Origin: Candidatus Bathyarchaeota archaeon
Lineage (GTDB): Archaea; Thermoproteota; Bathyarchaeia; Bathyarchaeales; Bathycorpusculaceae
Length of the DNA stretch: 64,000 bases
Direction: 5' to 3'
Assembly: GCA_026014725.1 (NCBI GenBank)
Contig: JAOZHV010000052.1
Coordinates: 177,259 to 241,258 of the forward strand
The position numbers and the translations under genes are program-made. Below are positions 52,218 through 60,892 of the stretch, piece after piece. The notes beneath the pieces were generated by a model, which did no database searches, was not told where the DNA came from, and saw only the letters and a program-made list of their open reading frames with translations. Position 1 is the first letter of the stretch. Each line of letters begins with the position of its first letter.

Positions 52218-53609
52218 ATGGCGCCTAATGAGAAGAAGCTTAAGGTTGTTTTTGCTGACCCGCCGTTTGGTCGTGAATCCAAAGGCGAAGCCGTCACCGA
52301 ATCACCTAACCTTGGAATTCTCTATATTATCGGCTACGCCAAAGAGCGCTTGCCAAATGTGGAGTTTTATTATCTTGAACCTTTTCTTTCTATGAAAGAA
52401 CACTTGCAAAAGGTTAGGGAAATCCAGCCTGATGTTTACGCCATATCCTTCAGTACACCCAGAAAAGAACTTGCATACGAAACTATAAGCAAGGTCAAAG
52501 GTTTGGGTCAGAAAATGCTCATGGTTGCGGGCGGAGCACACCCAACTGTTGACCCCCAAGATGTGCTAAATACCGCTAAAGTTGATGTTTGCATCATCGG
52601 CGAAGGCGAAGAAACCACCACTGAACTGCTCAAAAAATTCATGGCAAAAGAACCCATAACCGATATCGCGGGAACCGTTAACCAACAGAAAAACAACGGC
52701 GTCCGACCGTTACTAGAAGACATAGATTTTTTCCCAGCTTGGGAAATGGTGGATTTTGACAACTACGACATAGCAGTAAGCAAGAAGCGACGCATGGCTT
52801 ATCTTTTGCCGATTCGCGGTTGCCCTAACTACTGCACTTTCTGCTCCAATCCCGTGTGGAAGCTTGAGAAACCGTGGATTAGGAAACGGTCGCCCCAGAA
52901 CATTGCTCAAGAAGTTAAATATCTCTATGATAGGGGTATTCGAGAAATCTATCTGCGGTCAGATACTTTTAACGTGGATATTAAGTGGTGCATGGAAGTC
53001 TGCCATGAGATTGAGAAGTTGAACCTAAAAGGCATGGTGTTCCAATGCAACCTCAGAGCTGATAAGCTAACTGATGAGCTTGCGCAGAAGTTGCGCGCCA
53101 TCAATGTTTGGCTGGTTCACATCGGCATAGAATCTGCCAATGATAGGGTTCTAGCGGGCATAGGCAAGAATATTACTCATGCGGATACTGAGAGGACTTT
53201 GGCGCTTTTAAAGAAGTACGGTATCAAGGTTTACGGGTTCTTAATGCTCTACAACGCGTGGGAGGCAAACGGCAAACTGGAATATGAAACGCCTGAAGAA
53301 GTTAACAATACGCTAGAGTTTGCTCGCAAGTGCCTCAGAGAGAACCTAATTGAATACATTTCTTGGTCAATAACTAACCCTATCATAGGCTCGAAGCTAC
53401 ATGATATTGCTAAGAAGTTTGGTGTGGCAAGCTTTAACGTTAAAATCGGCAATTGCATGCGGTTACCAAACGTTAGTGAAGAGCAGATGGTTGAGCACGT
53501 GAAGCAAGGCATGATTCTGCAACTGCTCAATGGCATTCAGAAAGGCATGATTACAAAGAGAAGCTACAAGCGGGCTGCTCAAAAAGCTACGAAAATCTTA
53601 AACATGTAA
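52218..53609 (+). CDS. B12-binding radical SAM protein
   Basis: 463 residues. The N-terminal cobalamin-binding-like domain runs from VVFADPPFGRESKGEAVTES to VCIIGEGEETTTELLKKF. The radical SAM core has the 4Fe-4S motif CPNYCTFC (IRGCPNYCTFCSNPVW), GIREIYLRSDTFNV and the VHIGIESANDRVLAGIGK strand. Members methylate, ring-modify or rearrange substrates such as lipids and glycans. No specific substrate can be named; it is flanked by glycosyltransferases. Confidence 0.85.
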   Translation: MAPNEKKLKVVFADPPFGRESKGEAVTESPNLGILYIIGYAKERLPNVEFYYLEPFLSMKEHLQKVREIQPDVYAISFSTPRKELAYETISKVKGLGQKMLMVAGGAHPTVDPQDVLNTAKVDVCIIGEGEETTTELLKKFMAKEPITDIAGTVNQQKNNGVRPLLEDIDFFPAWEMVDFDNYDIAVSKKRRMAYLLPIRGCPNYCTFCSNPVWKLEKPWIRKRSPQNIAQEVKYLYDRGIREIYLRSDTFNVDIKWCMEVCHEIEKLNLKGMVFQCNLRADKLTDELAQKLRAINVWLVHIGIESANDRVLAGIGKNITHADTERTLALLKKYGIKVYGFLMLYNAWEANGKLEYETPEEVNNTLEFARKCLRENLIEYISWSITNPIIGSKLHDIAKKFGVASFNVKIGNCMRLPNVSEEQMVEHVKQGMILQLLNGIQKGMITKRSYKRAAQKATKILNM

Positions 53610-53692
53610 GTTTCGGCTGGTCTCTCAGCCGCATTAAACATACGCCCATTGCGACAAACTATTTTAACTGCCAGACAAAACATATTGCCATT

Positions 53693-54421
53693 ATGCCATC
53701 CTGCTCCGACACAGACATGAAAGTTGATGTTGTGGTGCCTTCAAGAGACGAAGCCAACCCAACTCTGATGCGTATCCTCAGACGTATGCCTTGTGTAGGG
53801 CAGATAATTAACACTCATGAGAAACCGCTTAGCATTGCACGTAAGCATGGGGTTTTGCAGGCGAAGACTGAGTGGGTGGCGATGGTTGACGACGACATGC
53901 TCCTGCCTGACAACTGGCTCCAGTTGGTCACTCAAGCAATCGAGCCTGATGTTGGCGCTATCGGTACAGTTGCCGTGCACAAGAATAAGCATGCCGCAGC
54001 TTATGAGCGGGTTGTAGGTACAGTGTATAACCTAAGCAAACTGGACACTAATCCACACATCAACAACATCATCATTCGAAGAGAACTCATGGAGAACTAT
54101 AATCCGCCGAAGGTGTTTTTCGGTGAAGACCAGTACTTTAAACGTTATGTGCTGAAGACGGGTTACCGCTGGAAAGTGCTGCCTTTTTTGGGCGCGACTC
54201 ATCTGGGAACATCTAAGAACTATGTTACAACAGGCATTTCGTATCGGCGGTATGGACACTTTAGGCTTTTCCAGCTCATCCGACGAATCGTTGCGAGATT
54301 CATCTTTACGCCCTATGCAGCGCTCGTAAACACCAGTTTAGAAACGCTCGTCTACCTAACCAAGCTTAATGTTGAGTTCATCGCTGGCTGGGCAAAAGAA
54401 ACAGTGGCTGAAAAACTGTAG
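53693..54421 (+). CDS. GT2-family glycosyltransferase
   Basis: 242 residues (or 234 if begun at ATG 53717). VDVVVPSRDEANPTLMRILRR, the nucleotide-binding DDD of EWVAMVDDDMLLPDNW, and a distal FFGEDQYFKRYVLKTG acidic motif define a GT-A enzyme. No membrane helix is obvious, though the C-terminus is somewhat hydrophobic. It likely belongs to the surface-glycan region. Confidence 0.82.
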   Translation: MPSCSDTDMKVDVVVPSRDEANPTLMRILRRMPCVGQIINTHEKPLSIARKHGVLQAKTEWVAMVDDDMLLPDNWLQLVTQAIEPDVGAIGTVAVHKNKHAAAYERVVGTVYNLSKLDTNPHINNIIIRRELMENYNPPKVFFGEDQYFKRYVLKTGYRWKVLPFLGATHLGTSKNYVTTGISYRRYGHFRLFQLIRRIVARFIFTPYAALVNTSLETLVYLTKLNVEFIAGWAKETVAEKL

Positions 54422-54450
54422 AGATAAAGCCTCTAAAAGAGGCTCAGTTG

Positions 54451-55167
54451 CTATATGTGTTTTGCTTTTTCCCAGTAATAGAGAAAAAGGTCTTTAGCCC
54501 AAGTGCGGAACGCTTGGTCGTCTCCAAAAAAGCTGGCATAGTCTACTTTTCCCCCAATCAAGCGAAAACACACTGCAGCTTGTTTTTCAGTAACTGCCAT
54601 ACTTAGAGGGGGGTCGCTGAGAGTTCTGCTTTCAAGGTTTGGTAGTTTTGCTGGCGGTTGAGGTGAAAGGATTCTGTACTCAGCGCCCTTTGGTACTTCT
54701 TTTGAAATGAAATCGAACTGTTGAACAAGCGGTTCGGGGGAGATTCCCCACATGTACTGTTTAGCTTGCCCTATCATGGTCGAAATTTTTGTGGTGCTTT
54801 CAACCATGCCTAGAATCAATTCCGTTTGTGATAGCTCATCTATCCTCATTATGAACTGATGGGGAAGTTGGCTTAGGTCATGCGCCAAGAAGTACTGTTT
54901 GTTTTTGAGTAGGAACGCTAAAGGTGATGTGAATTCCAAGAGGAGTCTGCCGTATTCGGTGATAGTGTAGGTACCTTCAGGCTGTTTTTTCGTGAGGGCG
55001 GCATCGCTTAAGCGTTGCAGTTGCCTAAAAGTCTCCGTTGTGGTTAAGTCTAGTTTGCGGGCGATGTCATTCATCTTCCAATCTTTCTCTTTTAGCTCTT
55101 GGAGGATGCTGAATCTGCTTTCGCTTGCAAGTTCATAGAATAAGCCTGCGATGTCTGGGTTCTTCAT
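54451..55167 (-). CDS. Winged-helix transcriptional regulator (DUF1724 type)
   Basis: About 238 residues. The N-terminal ArsR-like winged helix is FYELASESRFSILQELKEKDWKMNDIARKLDLTTTETFRQLQRL. The C-terminal domain (about 90-238) is the DUF1724 ligand-binding-like region common in archaeal regulators next to stress or surface genes. The ATG at 55167 is preferred over a start at 55227. A CAATATTG palindrome lies at about 55195 in its upstream region. Confidence 0.75.
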   Translation of the reverse strand: MKNPDIAGLFYELASESRFSILQELKEKDWKMNDIARKLDLTTTETFRQLQRLSDAALTKKQPEGTYTITEYGRLLLEFTSPLAFLLKNKQYFLAHDLSQLPHQFIMRIDELSQTELILGMVESTTKISTMIGQAKQYMWGISPEPLVQQFDFISKEVPKGAEYRILSPQPPAKLPNLESRTLSDPPLSMAVTEKQAAVCFRLIGGKVDYASFFGDDQAFRTWAKDLFLYYWEKAKHI

Positions 55168-55262
55168 CTTTTCATCGCCGTTGTTAATGCTTTCACAATA
55201 TTGTATATCATTGCACATTGTAAGCAAATAAAGGTAATCAGTTTTCGCGCCAAGTTAATAGT

Positions 55263-55526
55263 GTGAAAAAAATGAAAGTAAACCAAGAAACAGAGCTTTT
55301 CTTCTCTATAGAACTCAATTCAAAGTCTGACCTTAAAACTATCCAGTTAGGTAATGATTGCAAGGATAAGGTTCTGGTTGAAGGCACGATAGGCAAGCTG
55401 GTGCAAGCCGCTTTCGCAGATGACGTTATTCTTGAAATTATCGGTGACAAGGGAACTTTGAGGATTAATTTGAGAAAGAATTTGCTCAAAGAATTAAAGC
55501 AGGAGGTGAAACAATGCAAGCAATAG
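55263..55526 (+). CDS. Small unknown protein
   Basis: 87 residues (or 84 from ATG 55272). SIELNSKSDLKTIQLGNDCKDKVLVEGTIGKLVQAAFADDVILEIIGDKGTLRINL is a beta-rich domain, followed by a basic helix. Unrecognised. It overlaps the next gene by 13 bases, so both are translated together, divergently from the regulator, which may control them. Confidence 0.55.
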   Translation: MKKMKVNQETELFFSIELNSKSDLKTIQLGNDCKDKVLVEGTIGKLVQAAFADDVILEIIGDKGTLRINLRKNLLKELKQEVKQCKQ

Positions 55527-55720
55527 CAATCGTTGTGTACGTTGTCCTCTTCATCTTAGTCATTGCCGCCGTCAAAACTCTAATACCAAACGAGCAAGCA
55601 AGCAAACCTTGCCTTTTAGGCTACAAAGCCGCCTGCTCCTTCACGCCAATAAGCACCATAATCTTGATTACAATAGCCATCGGCATATTCCTGATTACCA
55701 AAGAGACAATTGCCAGATGA
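55514..55720 (+). CDS. Small two-helix membrane protein
   Basis: 68 residues with helices near 2-23 and 43-62 (IAIVVYVVLFILVIAAVKTL and ISTIILITIAIGIFLITKE) and a short Cys-containing loop. AGGAGGTGA sits seven bases before its ATG. Unknown; probably an assembly partner of the 87-residue protein. Confidence 0.55.
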   Translation: MQAIAIVVYVVLFILVIAAVKTLIPNEQASKPCLLGYKAACSFTPISTIILITIAIGIFLITKETIAR

Positions 55721-55740
55721 CAATCCAAACAACAACCTTT

Positions 55741-55940
55741 TTTTTGGCATATTTGCCGCCTATTAGGATATCTATGCAGAAACTATAGAGGGGTCTGTTT
55801 TTGCGAGCCTATTTGTATCCTATTAGTGGTTCTATGTTGAAACCTATAGGGGGTAGGTATTTTTTTATGCCACTCTGCTACCTGCCCAGCATATTTGGAT
55901 CCTAATAGTCAACCATTGCACTACACCTATAGGGGGTCTA
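55741..55940 (+). repeat. Three degenerate tandem repeats, about 60-80 bases apart
   Basis: Copies at 55741-55800, 55801-55860 and 55882-55940. They share TATTTG, an ATCCTATTAG-like stretch, a TCTATGTTGAAAC-like stretch and end in ACCTATAGGGGGT (ACTATAGAGGGGT in the first). The first two are in exact 60-base register. The TATAGGGGG core is the same as in conserved elements A-D, which suggests a common origin. Confidence 0.65.
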
Positions 55941-55980
55941 TCCTGTTGGCGCTTTTTCAATCCAAAAGCATGTTGAAATC

Positions 55981-56100
55981 GCCGCTTTATATAGGGGGAT
56001 GGGGGTAGCTGCAGAGCAACAAACCGCGCCCTCTTTATAGTATAAATAAGGGGGGTATAGAAAAAAAGAAAGCCATCGTTCCAAACGATGAATCTTTAAT
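55981..56100 (+). repeat. Conserved dispersed element, copy C
   Basis: CCGCTTTATATAGGGGGAT (TATA box 55986-55993), then GTAGCTGCAGAGCAACAAACC. Downstream is a hairpin CATCGTT-CCA-AACGATG at 56074-56090 followed by a T-rich run, which would suit the end of a short RNA. It lies about 250 bases before psmA, which has its own TATA box. Confidence 0.65.
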
Positions 56101-56183
56101 GCTTTTATATGCTGGAATCAGCCGCAAACAGCCGAACTTGAACAAATTAATTTTTGCTTTTATAGGAAAGGTTTTTAGTGTAG

Positions 56184-56193
56184 TTATTATATG
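56184..56193 (+). promoter_or_regulatory. TATA box of the proteasome-exosome operon
   Basis: TTATTATATG, predicting transcription from about 56214 and a short leader to the ATG at 56233. Confidence 0.45.
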
Positions 56194-56232
56194 AGACTGT
56201 GAAAAAGTCAAGAGTCTAAATGAGGTTAAATT

Positions 56233-56961
56233 ATGTCCGTATTTGCAGCACCAGGAGCATATGACCGCGCAATAACCGTTTTTTCACCAGACGGAAGACT
56301 CTTCCAAGTCGAATACGCAATGGAACTAGTCAACCGAGGAGCCACCATAATAGGCATCCAAACATCCGAAGGACTAGTTCTAGGCTCCGAAGAAAACATA
56401 GAAGTCCTCGAAGAAGCAGGCTACTCATGGAAAATCTTTCGAGTAGATGACCACATAGGAGCAGCCATCGTCGGCTTAAGCTCAGATGCAAGAATCCTAA
56501 TCGACCAAGCACGAATCTACGCTCAAAGCAACAAACTAACCTACGATGAACCCATCGATGTAGAAGTCGTAACCAAACGCATCTGCGATATCCAACAAAT
56601 GTACACCCAACACGCAGGAGTCAGACCATTCGGCGTAAGCATCATCTTCGGAGGAGTCGACAAAACAGGCACACGCGTATTCGGAACACACCCAAGCGGA
56701 ACCTACAGAGGCTACAAAGCCACCGCACTAGGCGCAGGAAGAGACACCGTCATAAACATCCTAAAAGACGAATACAAAGAAGACCTAACCCTAGACAAAA
56801 GCATAAAACTAGCCGTAAAATGCCTAGTCAAAGCCCTCGAGGCACGCCAATTGCCACCAAGAATCAAAATAGCAATCATACCCTCAGCAACAAAGAAAAT
56901 GGAAATGCTAAACGACAGTACTGTAGACGACTACATCAAAGAGCTGGGTTCAAGCAAGTGA
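56233..56961 (+). CDS. psmA: Proteasome subunit alpha
   Basis: 242 residues. YDRAITVFSPDGRLFQVEYAMELVNRGATIIGIQ is the H0 helix and first strands of archaeal alpha subunits, and the conserved GGVDKTGTRVFGTHPSGTYRGYKATALG stretch follows. It forms the outer ring of the 20S core, gating substrate entry. First gene of the conserved proteasome/exosome superoperon. Codon use is strongly C/A-ending. Confidence 0.97.
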   Translation: MSVFAAPGAYDRAITVFSPDGRLFQVEYAMELVNRGATIIGIQTSEGLVLGSEENIEVLEEAGYSWKIFRVDDHIGAAIVGLSSDARILIDQARIYAQSNKLTYDEPIDVEVVTKRICDIQQMYTQHAGVRPFGVSIIFGGVDKTGTRVFGTHPSGTYRGYKATALGAGRDTVINILKDEYKEDLTLDKSIKLAVKCLVKALEARQLPPRIKIAIIPSATKKMEMLNDSTVDDYIKELGSSK

Positions 56962-56968
56962 AAACCTA

Positions 56969-57658
56969 ATGAGTGAAAAGTTCACTGTTGCACGTCTCAC
57001 AAGAGAGAATGAGCATTTTGAGATTCTAATCAAACCTCAAAAAGCACTAGATTATCGCAACGGTAAACTTTCCTCAATAACAGACGTTCTAGCAGCAGAC
57101 ATAATCTTCTCAGACGCCAACAAAGGCACTAAAGTCTCAGAAGAATCAATGCGCAAAGCCTTCAAAACAGTAGATACCCTAAAAATCGCAGATGAAATCC
57201 TCAAAAAAGGAACCCTGCAACTAACAACCGACCAAAGACGCAAAATGGTCGAAGACAAACGAAAACAAGTAGTAGACTTCATCTCCCGCCAAGCAGTAGA
57301 CCCAAAAACCAACCTGCCACACCCACCCATGCGCATAGAAAACGCCATGGAACAAATCCGCTACCAAATCGACCCCTACAAACCAGTAGAAGAACAAGCC
57401 AGAGACATAGTCAAACTCCTAAGACCCATCCTGCCCCTCAAAATAGAACAAATAACAGTAGCCGTCAGAATCCCAGCCGAACACTCAGCAAGAGCTTATG
57501 GCACAATCAAAACCTTAGGAACCATAAAACGGGAAGAATGGCGCTCAGACGGCTCATGGTATGGCGAACTAGAATTGCCAGCTGGGTCATACGCTTCGTT
57601 GCTAAACAAACTCGGCAACGTAACCAAAGGAAGTGGAGAAGCAAAAATAATTTCATAA
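56969..57658 (+). CDS. sbds: Ribosome maturation factor SBDS/Sdo1
   Basis: 229 residues, three domains: KFTVARLTRENEHFEILIKPQKALDYR (FYSH domain), a helical middle with DQRRKMVEDKRKQVVDFISRQAVDPKTNLPHPPMRIENA, and a C-terminal ferredoxin-like fold (LPLKIEQITVAVRIPAEHSARAYGTIKTLG). It releases anti-association factor aIF6 from the large subunit. It is seven bases after psmA. Confidence 0.95.
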   Translation: MSEKFTVARLTRENEHFEILIKPQKALDYRNGKLSSITDVLAADIIFSDANKGTKVSEESMRKAFKTVDTLKIADEILKKGTLQLTTDQRRKMVEDKRKQVVDFISRQAVDPKTNLPHPPMRIENAMEQIRYQIDPYKPVEEQARDIVKLLRPILPLKIEQITVAVRIPAEHSARAYGTIKTLGTIKREEWRSDGSWYGELELPAGSYASLLNKLGNVTKGSGEAKIIS

Positions 57659-57688
57659 AAAATTAATGGAAAACGAAGGTGAAATTTT

Positions 57689-58402
57689 ATGCCAACATTC
57701 TTTGAAAAAAAACAGCTCGTAACGCCTGGGGAATTACTCGCTGAAGGCGATTACTTACCAGGCGAAAACACGTATATGGAAGCAAACAAAATCTACGCCC
57801 AAAGAATTGGACTTGTAGACAGCGACAATAAAAAAATAAACGTTGTTGCACTTCGGGCTTTTTACGTGCCCAAAGTAGGTGACATAGTTATAGGAACAGT
57901 CGTCGAAGTCGGATTCAACGGCTGGACAGTCGACATCAGATCACCCTACAGCGCACTCCTACGTGCATCAGACGTTTTAAGCAGGCCATTTAAGCCTCAA
58001 AACGATGAACTATCCCAAGTCCTAAACGCAGGAGACCTAATTGTGGCAAAAATAGCTTCCTACGACAGAGCCCACGACCCACAACTCACAGTTGGGGAAC
58101 CGGGATTAGGAAAAATAACACGTGGGCAAATCCTCAGAGTGACACCAACCAAGATTCCTAGAGTGATAGGCCGAAAAGGCTCCATGATTTCAATGATAAA
58201 ACAGGAGACAAACTGCCAAATTATTCTAGGACTCAACGGAGTTGTACTAGTCACAGGAAAAAACATAGAAGACGAAGAACTCGCAATTGCCGCAATCAAA
58301 AAAATCGAGGAAGAATCCCATACGAGCGGTCTAACAGATCGCATCACACAGTTGCTGAAAGAACACAAATCAGTTAAAGTGGAGGAAAATAGTAATGAAT
58401 GA
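57689..58402 (+). CDS. rrp4: Exosome subunit Rrp4
   Basis: 237 residues: N-terminal domain ([20 protein letters not shown]), S1 domain ([29 protein letters not shown]) and KH domain ([29 protein letters not shown]). It caps the Rrp41-Rrp42 ring and binds RNA. Overlaps rrp41 by eight bases. Confidence 0.96.
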   Translation: MPTFFEKKQLVTPGELLAEGDYLPGENTYMEANKIYAQRIGLVDSDNKKINVVALRAFYVPKVGDIVIGTVVEVGFNGWTVDIRSPYSALLRASDVLSRPFKPQNDELSQVLNAGDLIVAKIASYDRAHDPQLTVGEPGLGKITRGQILRVTPTKIPRVIGRKGSMISMIKQETNCQIILGLNGVVLVTGKNIEDEELAIAAIKKIEEESHTSGLTDRITQLLKEHKSVKVEENSNE

Positions 58403-59132
58403 GAAAAAAATTGAAAAATTAATTGATAAAAAAGGCATCCGTTCAGATGGCAGAAAAGCGGATGAACTTCGACCTGTAAAACTTCAAGTAGGCGTACTTT
58501 CAAACGCTGATGGATCAGCCTATGTTGAACACGGAAAAAACAAGATCTTAGCGGCTGCATTTGGTCCAAGAGAAATGCATCCTAAACACTTAGCACAGCC
58601 AGACCGCATGGTTCTACGCTGCAGATACCACATGGCGCCATTCTCCGTACAGGAACGAAAATCACCTGCACCATCCAGACGAGAAGTTGAACTATCCAAA
58701 GTCATAAAAGAATCATTAGAACCAGCACTATTTTTGGAACTTTACCCAAGAACAGGCGTAGATGTTTTCGTGGAAGTCCTGCAAGCAGACGGCGGAACAA
58801 GATGCGCAAGTATCACTGCAGCAGCCCTAGCAATCGCTGATGCTGGTGTTCCCATGCGCGACTTGGTTGTTGCTTGTGCCGCTGGCAAAGTTGATGACAC
58901 AGTGGTTGTTGACCTTTACGATGCTGAAGACAAGCTTGGTGCCGCAGATGTTCCTTTTGCTTTCATGCCTAGTTTGAATGCTGTTACACTTCTCCAGATG
59001 GATGGCATTCTTACGCCCGCTGAATTTGAAAAAGCAGTGAACATGGCTATGGATGGTTGCAAGAAGATCTATGAGCTCCAGAAGGAAGCGTTAAAAACAA
59101 AGTACATGGTGGTTAAGGAGGTTGAAGAGTAA
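58395..59132 (+). CDS. rrp41: Exosome subunit Rrp41 (catalytic)
   Basis: 245 residues, an RNase PH-like fold. [52 protein letters not shown] and [24 protein letters not shown] match the catalytic Rrp41 subunit, with phosphate-binding Gly-Gly-Thr-Arg residues. It degrades or adds tails to RNA 3' ends with phosphate. Codon style changes around 58830. Confidence 0.97.
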   Translation: MNEKKIEKLIDKKGIRSDGRKADELRPVKLQVGVLSNADGSAYVEHGKNKILAAAFGPREMHPKHLAQPDRMVLRCRYHMAPFSVQERKSPAPSRREVELSKVIKESLEPALFLELYPRTGVDVFVEVLQADGGTRCASITAAALAIADAGVPMRDLVVACAAGKVDDTVVVDLYDAEDKLGAADVPFAFMPSLNAVTLLQMDGILTPAEFEKAVNMAMDGCKKIYELQKEALKTKYMVVKEVEE

Positions 59133-59923
59133 TGTCATCACTTGTAACTAAGGTTAGACTAAAGCAGATTGAACAACTCCTTGAAAAAGGAAAACGTCTA
59201 GACGACAGAGGACTGCGCGATTACCGAGAAATCAAAATCGAACAAGGACTAATTGAACGCGCTGAAGGTTCAGCTAGAGTCTTACTTGGAAAAACTGAAG
59301 TTATTGTTGGAGTAAAAGTAGAAACTGGCGAACCATTCCCAGACACACCAAACGAAGGCGTTTTAACCGTAAACGCCGAGCTAGTGCCGCTTGCTTCACC
59401 GACCTTTGAGCCAGGTCCACCAGACGAAAACTCTATCGAATTAGCACGAGTAGTTGACAGAGGAATCAGAGAGTCAAAAGCCATCGACAGTGAAAAGTTA
59501 TGCATTGAGCCAGGCAAGAAAGTTTTCGTTGTTTTCGTGGACGTTTATGTACTCAATTATGACGGAAACTTGATTGATGCTTCTGCATTAGCAGCTATGG
59601 CTGCACTTATGAATACAAAGATGCCTAACTACGAGATTAAAGATGGCGAGCTAACAATCAAGCAGGGTTACACTCCGCTACCGATTAAAAGTCACCCCAT
59701 AACGGTTACTATTGGCAAGATTAACAATAACCTAATTGTTGACCCTTGGCTAGAAGAAGAACAAGTTATGGATTCACGAATTACTTTTGCTATCAATGAA
59801 GACGGTAACATCTGTGCCATTCAGAAAGGTGGCTCAAGCTATTTCACACCACAACAGATTTTAGAAGCCTTAAAGATTGCTCAAGACAAAGCAGCTGAAC
59901 TGCGCAAGAAACTCAACTGGTGA
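59132..59923 (+). CDS. rrp42: Exosome subunit Rrp42
   Basis: 263 residues, an inactive RNase PH-like partner: GKRLDDRGLRDYREIKIEQG, AEGSARVLLGKTEVIVGVKVE and KVFVVFVDVYVLNYDGNLIDASALAAMAAL. It forms the hexamer with Rrp41. The ATG overlaps the rrp41 stop by one base. Confidence 0.96.
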   Translation: MSSLVTKVRLKQIEQLLEKGKRLDDRGLRDYREIKIEQGLIERAEGSARVLLGKTEVIVGVKVETGEPFPDTPNEGVLTVNAELVPLASPTFEPGPPDENSIELARVVDRGIRESKAIDSEKLCIEPGKKVFVVFVDVYVLNYDGNLIDASALAAMAALMNTKMPNYEIKDGELTIKQGYTPLPIKSHPITVTIGKINNNLIVDPWLEEEQVMDSRITFAINEDGNICAIQKGGSSYFTPQQILEALKIAQDKAAELRKKLNW

Positions 59924-60246
59924 AAAAGTTGCCGAAAACAAAAAAAGTTGGTCCAACAAGAGGTTTAGGAACACGTTACGGTGCCACAGTAAGAAAACGC
60001 TATGTTAAAGTAATCACTGAACTCAAGAGACCACACAGGTGCCCACAATGCGGCTTTGTACGTGTAAGACGTCAAAGCGTTGGGGTCTGGAAATGCCAGA
60101 AATGCAGTTTCACTTTTGCAGGCGGAGCATACACTCCAACAACCAAACTGGGCGCTGTGGCTAAACGTGCAGCAAAAGGTGCGCCAGTTGAAGAAGAATT
60201 GAAATCTGCTGGCGTTGAATCGGCAACTGAAGAAGAAGTCGAATAA
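59920..60246 (+). CDS. rpl37ae: Ribosomal protein eL43 (L37Ae) with an acidic tail
   Basis: 108 residues from a GTG overlapping the rrp42 stop (GTGA). The zinc-finger CPQCGFVRVRRQSVGVWKCQKCSFTFAGGAYTP is the standard core. About 20 extra residues at the C-terminus are alanine- and glutamate-rich (APVEEELKSAGVESATEEEVE), unlike the usual basic end. A T-rich terminator (TTCTTATTTCCTTTTTTTAG) follows at 60253-60272. Confidence 0.93.
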   Translation: MKKLPKTKKVGPTRGLGTRYGATVRKRYVKVITELKRPHRCPQCGFVRVRRQSVGVWKCQKCSFTFAGGAYTPTTKLGAVAKRAAKGAPVEEELKSAGVESATEEEVE

Positions 60247-60319
60247 ACCATTTTCTTATTTCCTTTTTTTAGTTTTAATTTATTACCATGATCAACTTCC
60301 CTTCTAGAGGGGGCACTGG

Positions 60320-60583
60320 ATGGTAACAAGCGCAAAGGCTAATGTATGCTTAAAGTTTACCTCAGAAAAACAATTAACCACGCTTCTTAATGCCCTAAAA
60401 CCAGAAGCAGATGTTCCACCAACCAGAAGAGCGAACGTAAAACTAGAAAAAGACGGCTTGGTGCTTCTGTTGAAGGTTGAGGCAGACGACACGGTTGCCC
60501 TGCGTGCAACATTAAACGCTTATTTAAGGTGGATAAACTCCACAAACAGCATCATCAAAGTTATTGAGACTGGCTCAAACTGA
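60320..60583 (+). CDS. pcc1: KEOPS complex subunit Pcc1
   Basis: 87 residues. SAKANVCLKFTSEKQLTTLLNALKPEADVPPTRRANVKLEKDG and LRATLNAYLRWINSTNSIIKVIE match the small dimerising Pcc1 subunit. KEOPS makes t6A in tRNA with the Sua5 product (gene at 9896). The gene follows eL43 after 73 bases; GAGGGGG precedes the ATG at 60320. Confidence 0.85.
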   Translation: MVTSAKANVCLKFTSEKQLTTLLNALKPEADVPPTRRANVKLEKDGLVLLLKVEADDTVALRATLNAYLRWINSTNSIIKVIETGSN

Positions 60584-60892
60584 CTCTTTATATGTTTCTC
60601 ATTAAAGCCTAAAAGGCGCTATTGTAGACAATTTGTTGCTCTGCCAGTAGAGCCTATCCCCCTATATAAATCACTTTTTTATTCTCGTTTTTGCTTATTT
60701 GAAGCACTATGCGGTTTTTTACGGGTTGTTTTTTGGGTGACAAAATTCTATGTGCAGTTGCATTTTTTTATTTATCATTATTTTCAATCAATTGTCATAA
60801 CACTTATAAATCCAAAATAGTGATTATATAGTCAGCCAAGCAATATTTCGCATAGCTTTTGCTTGGTTAACCAATTTAGGGAGAAAATAAAA
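60584..60892. other. 309-base intergenic region
   Basis: Holds conserved element D on the minus strand and a plus-strand TATA box (CTTATAAAT at about 60803) for the next gene. No other coding frame is convincing. Confidence 0.5.
60612..60670 (-). repeat. Conserved dispersed element, copy D (inverted)
   Basis: Read on the minus strand: TTTATATAGGGGGATAGG, then CTCTACTGGCAGAGCAACAAA, then ATTGT/ACAAT hairpin and CAATAGCGC. It agrees with copy B over 38 of 39 bases, and the one difference (C for T) keeps a GYTCT/AGAGC stem. Downstream GCCTTTTAGGC plus TTT looks like a short terminator hairpin. Nothing is encoded in this direction before Pcc1's opposite strand. Confidence 0.7.
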
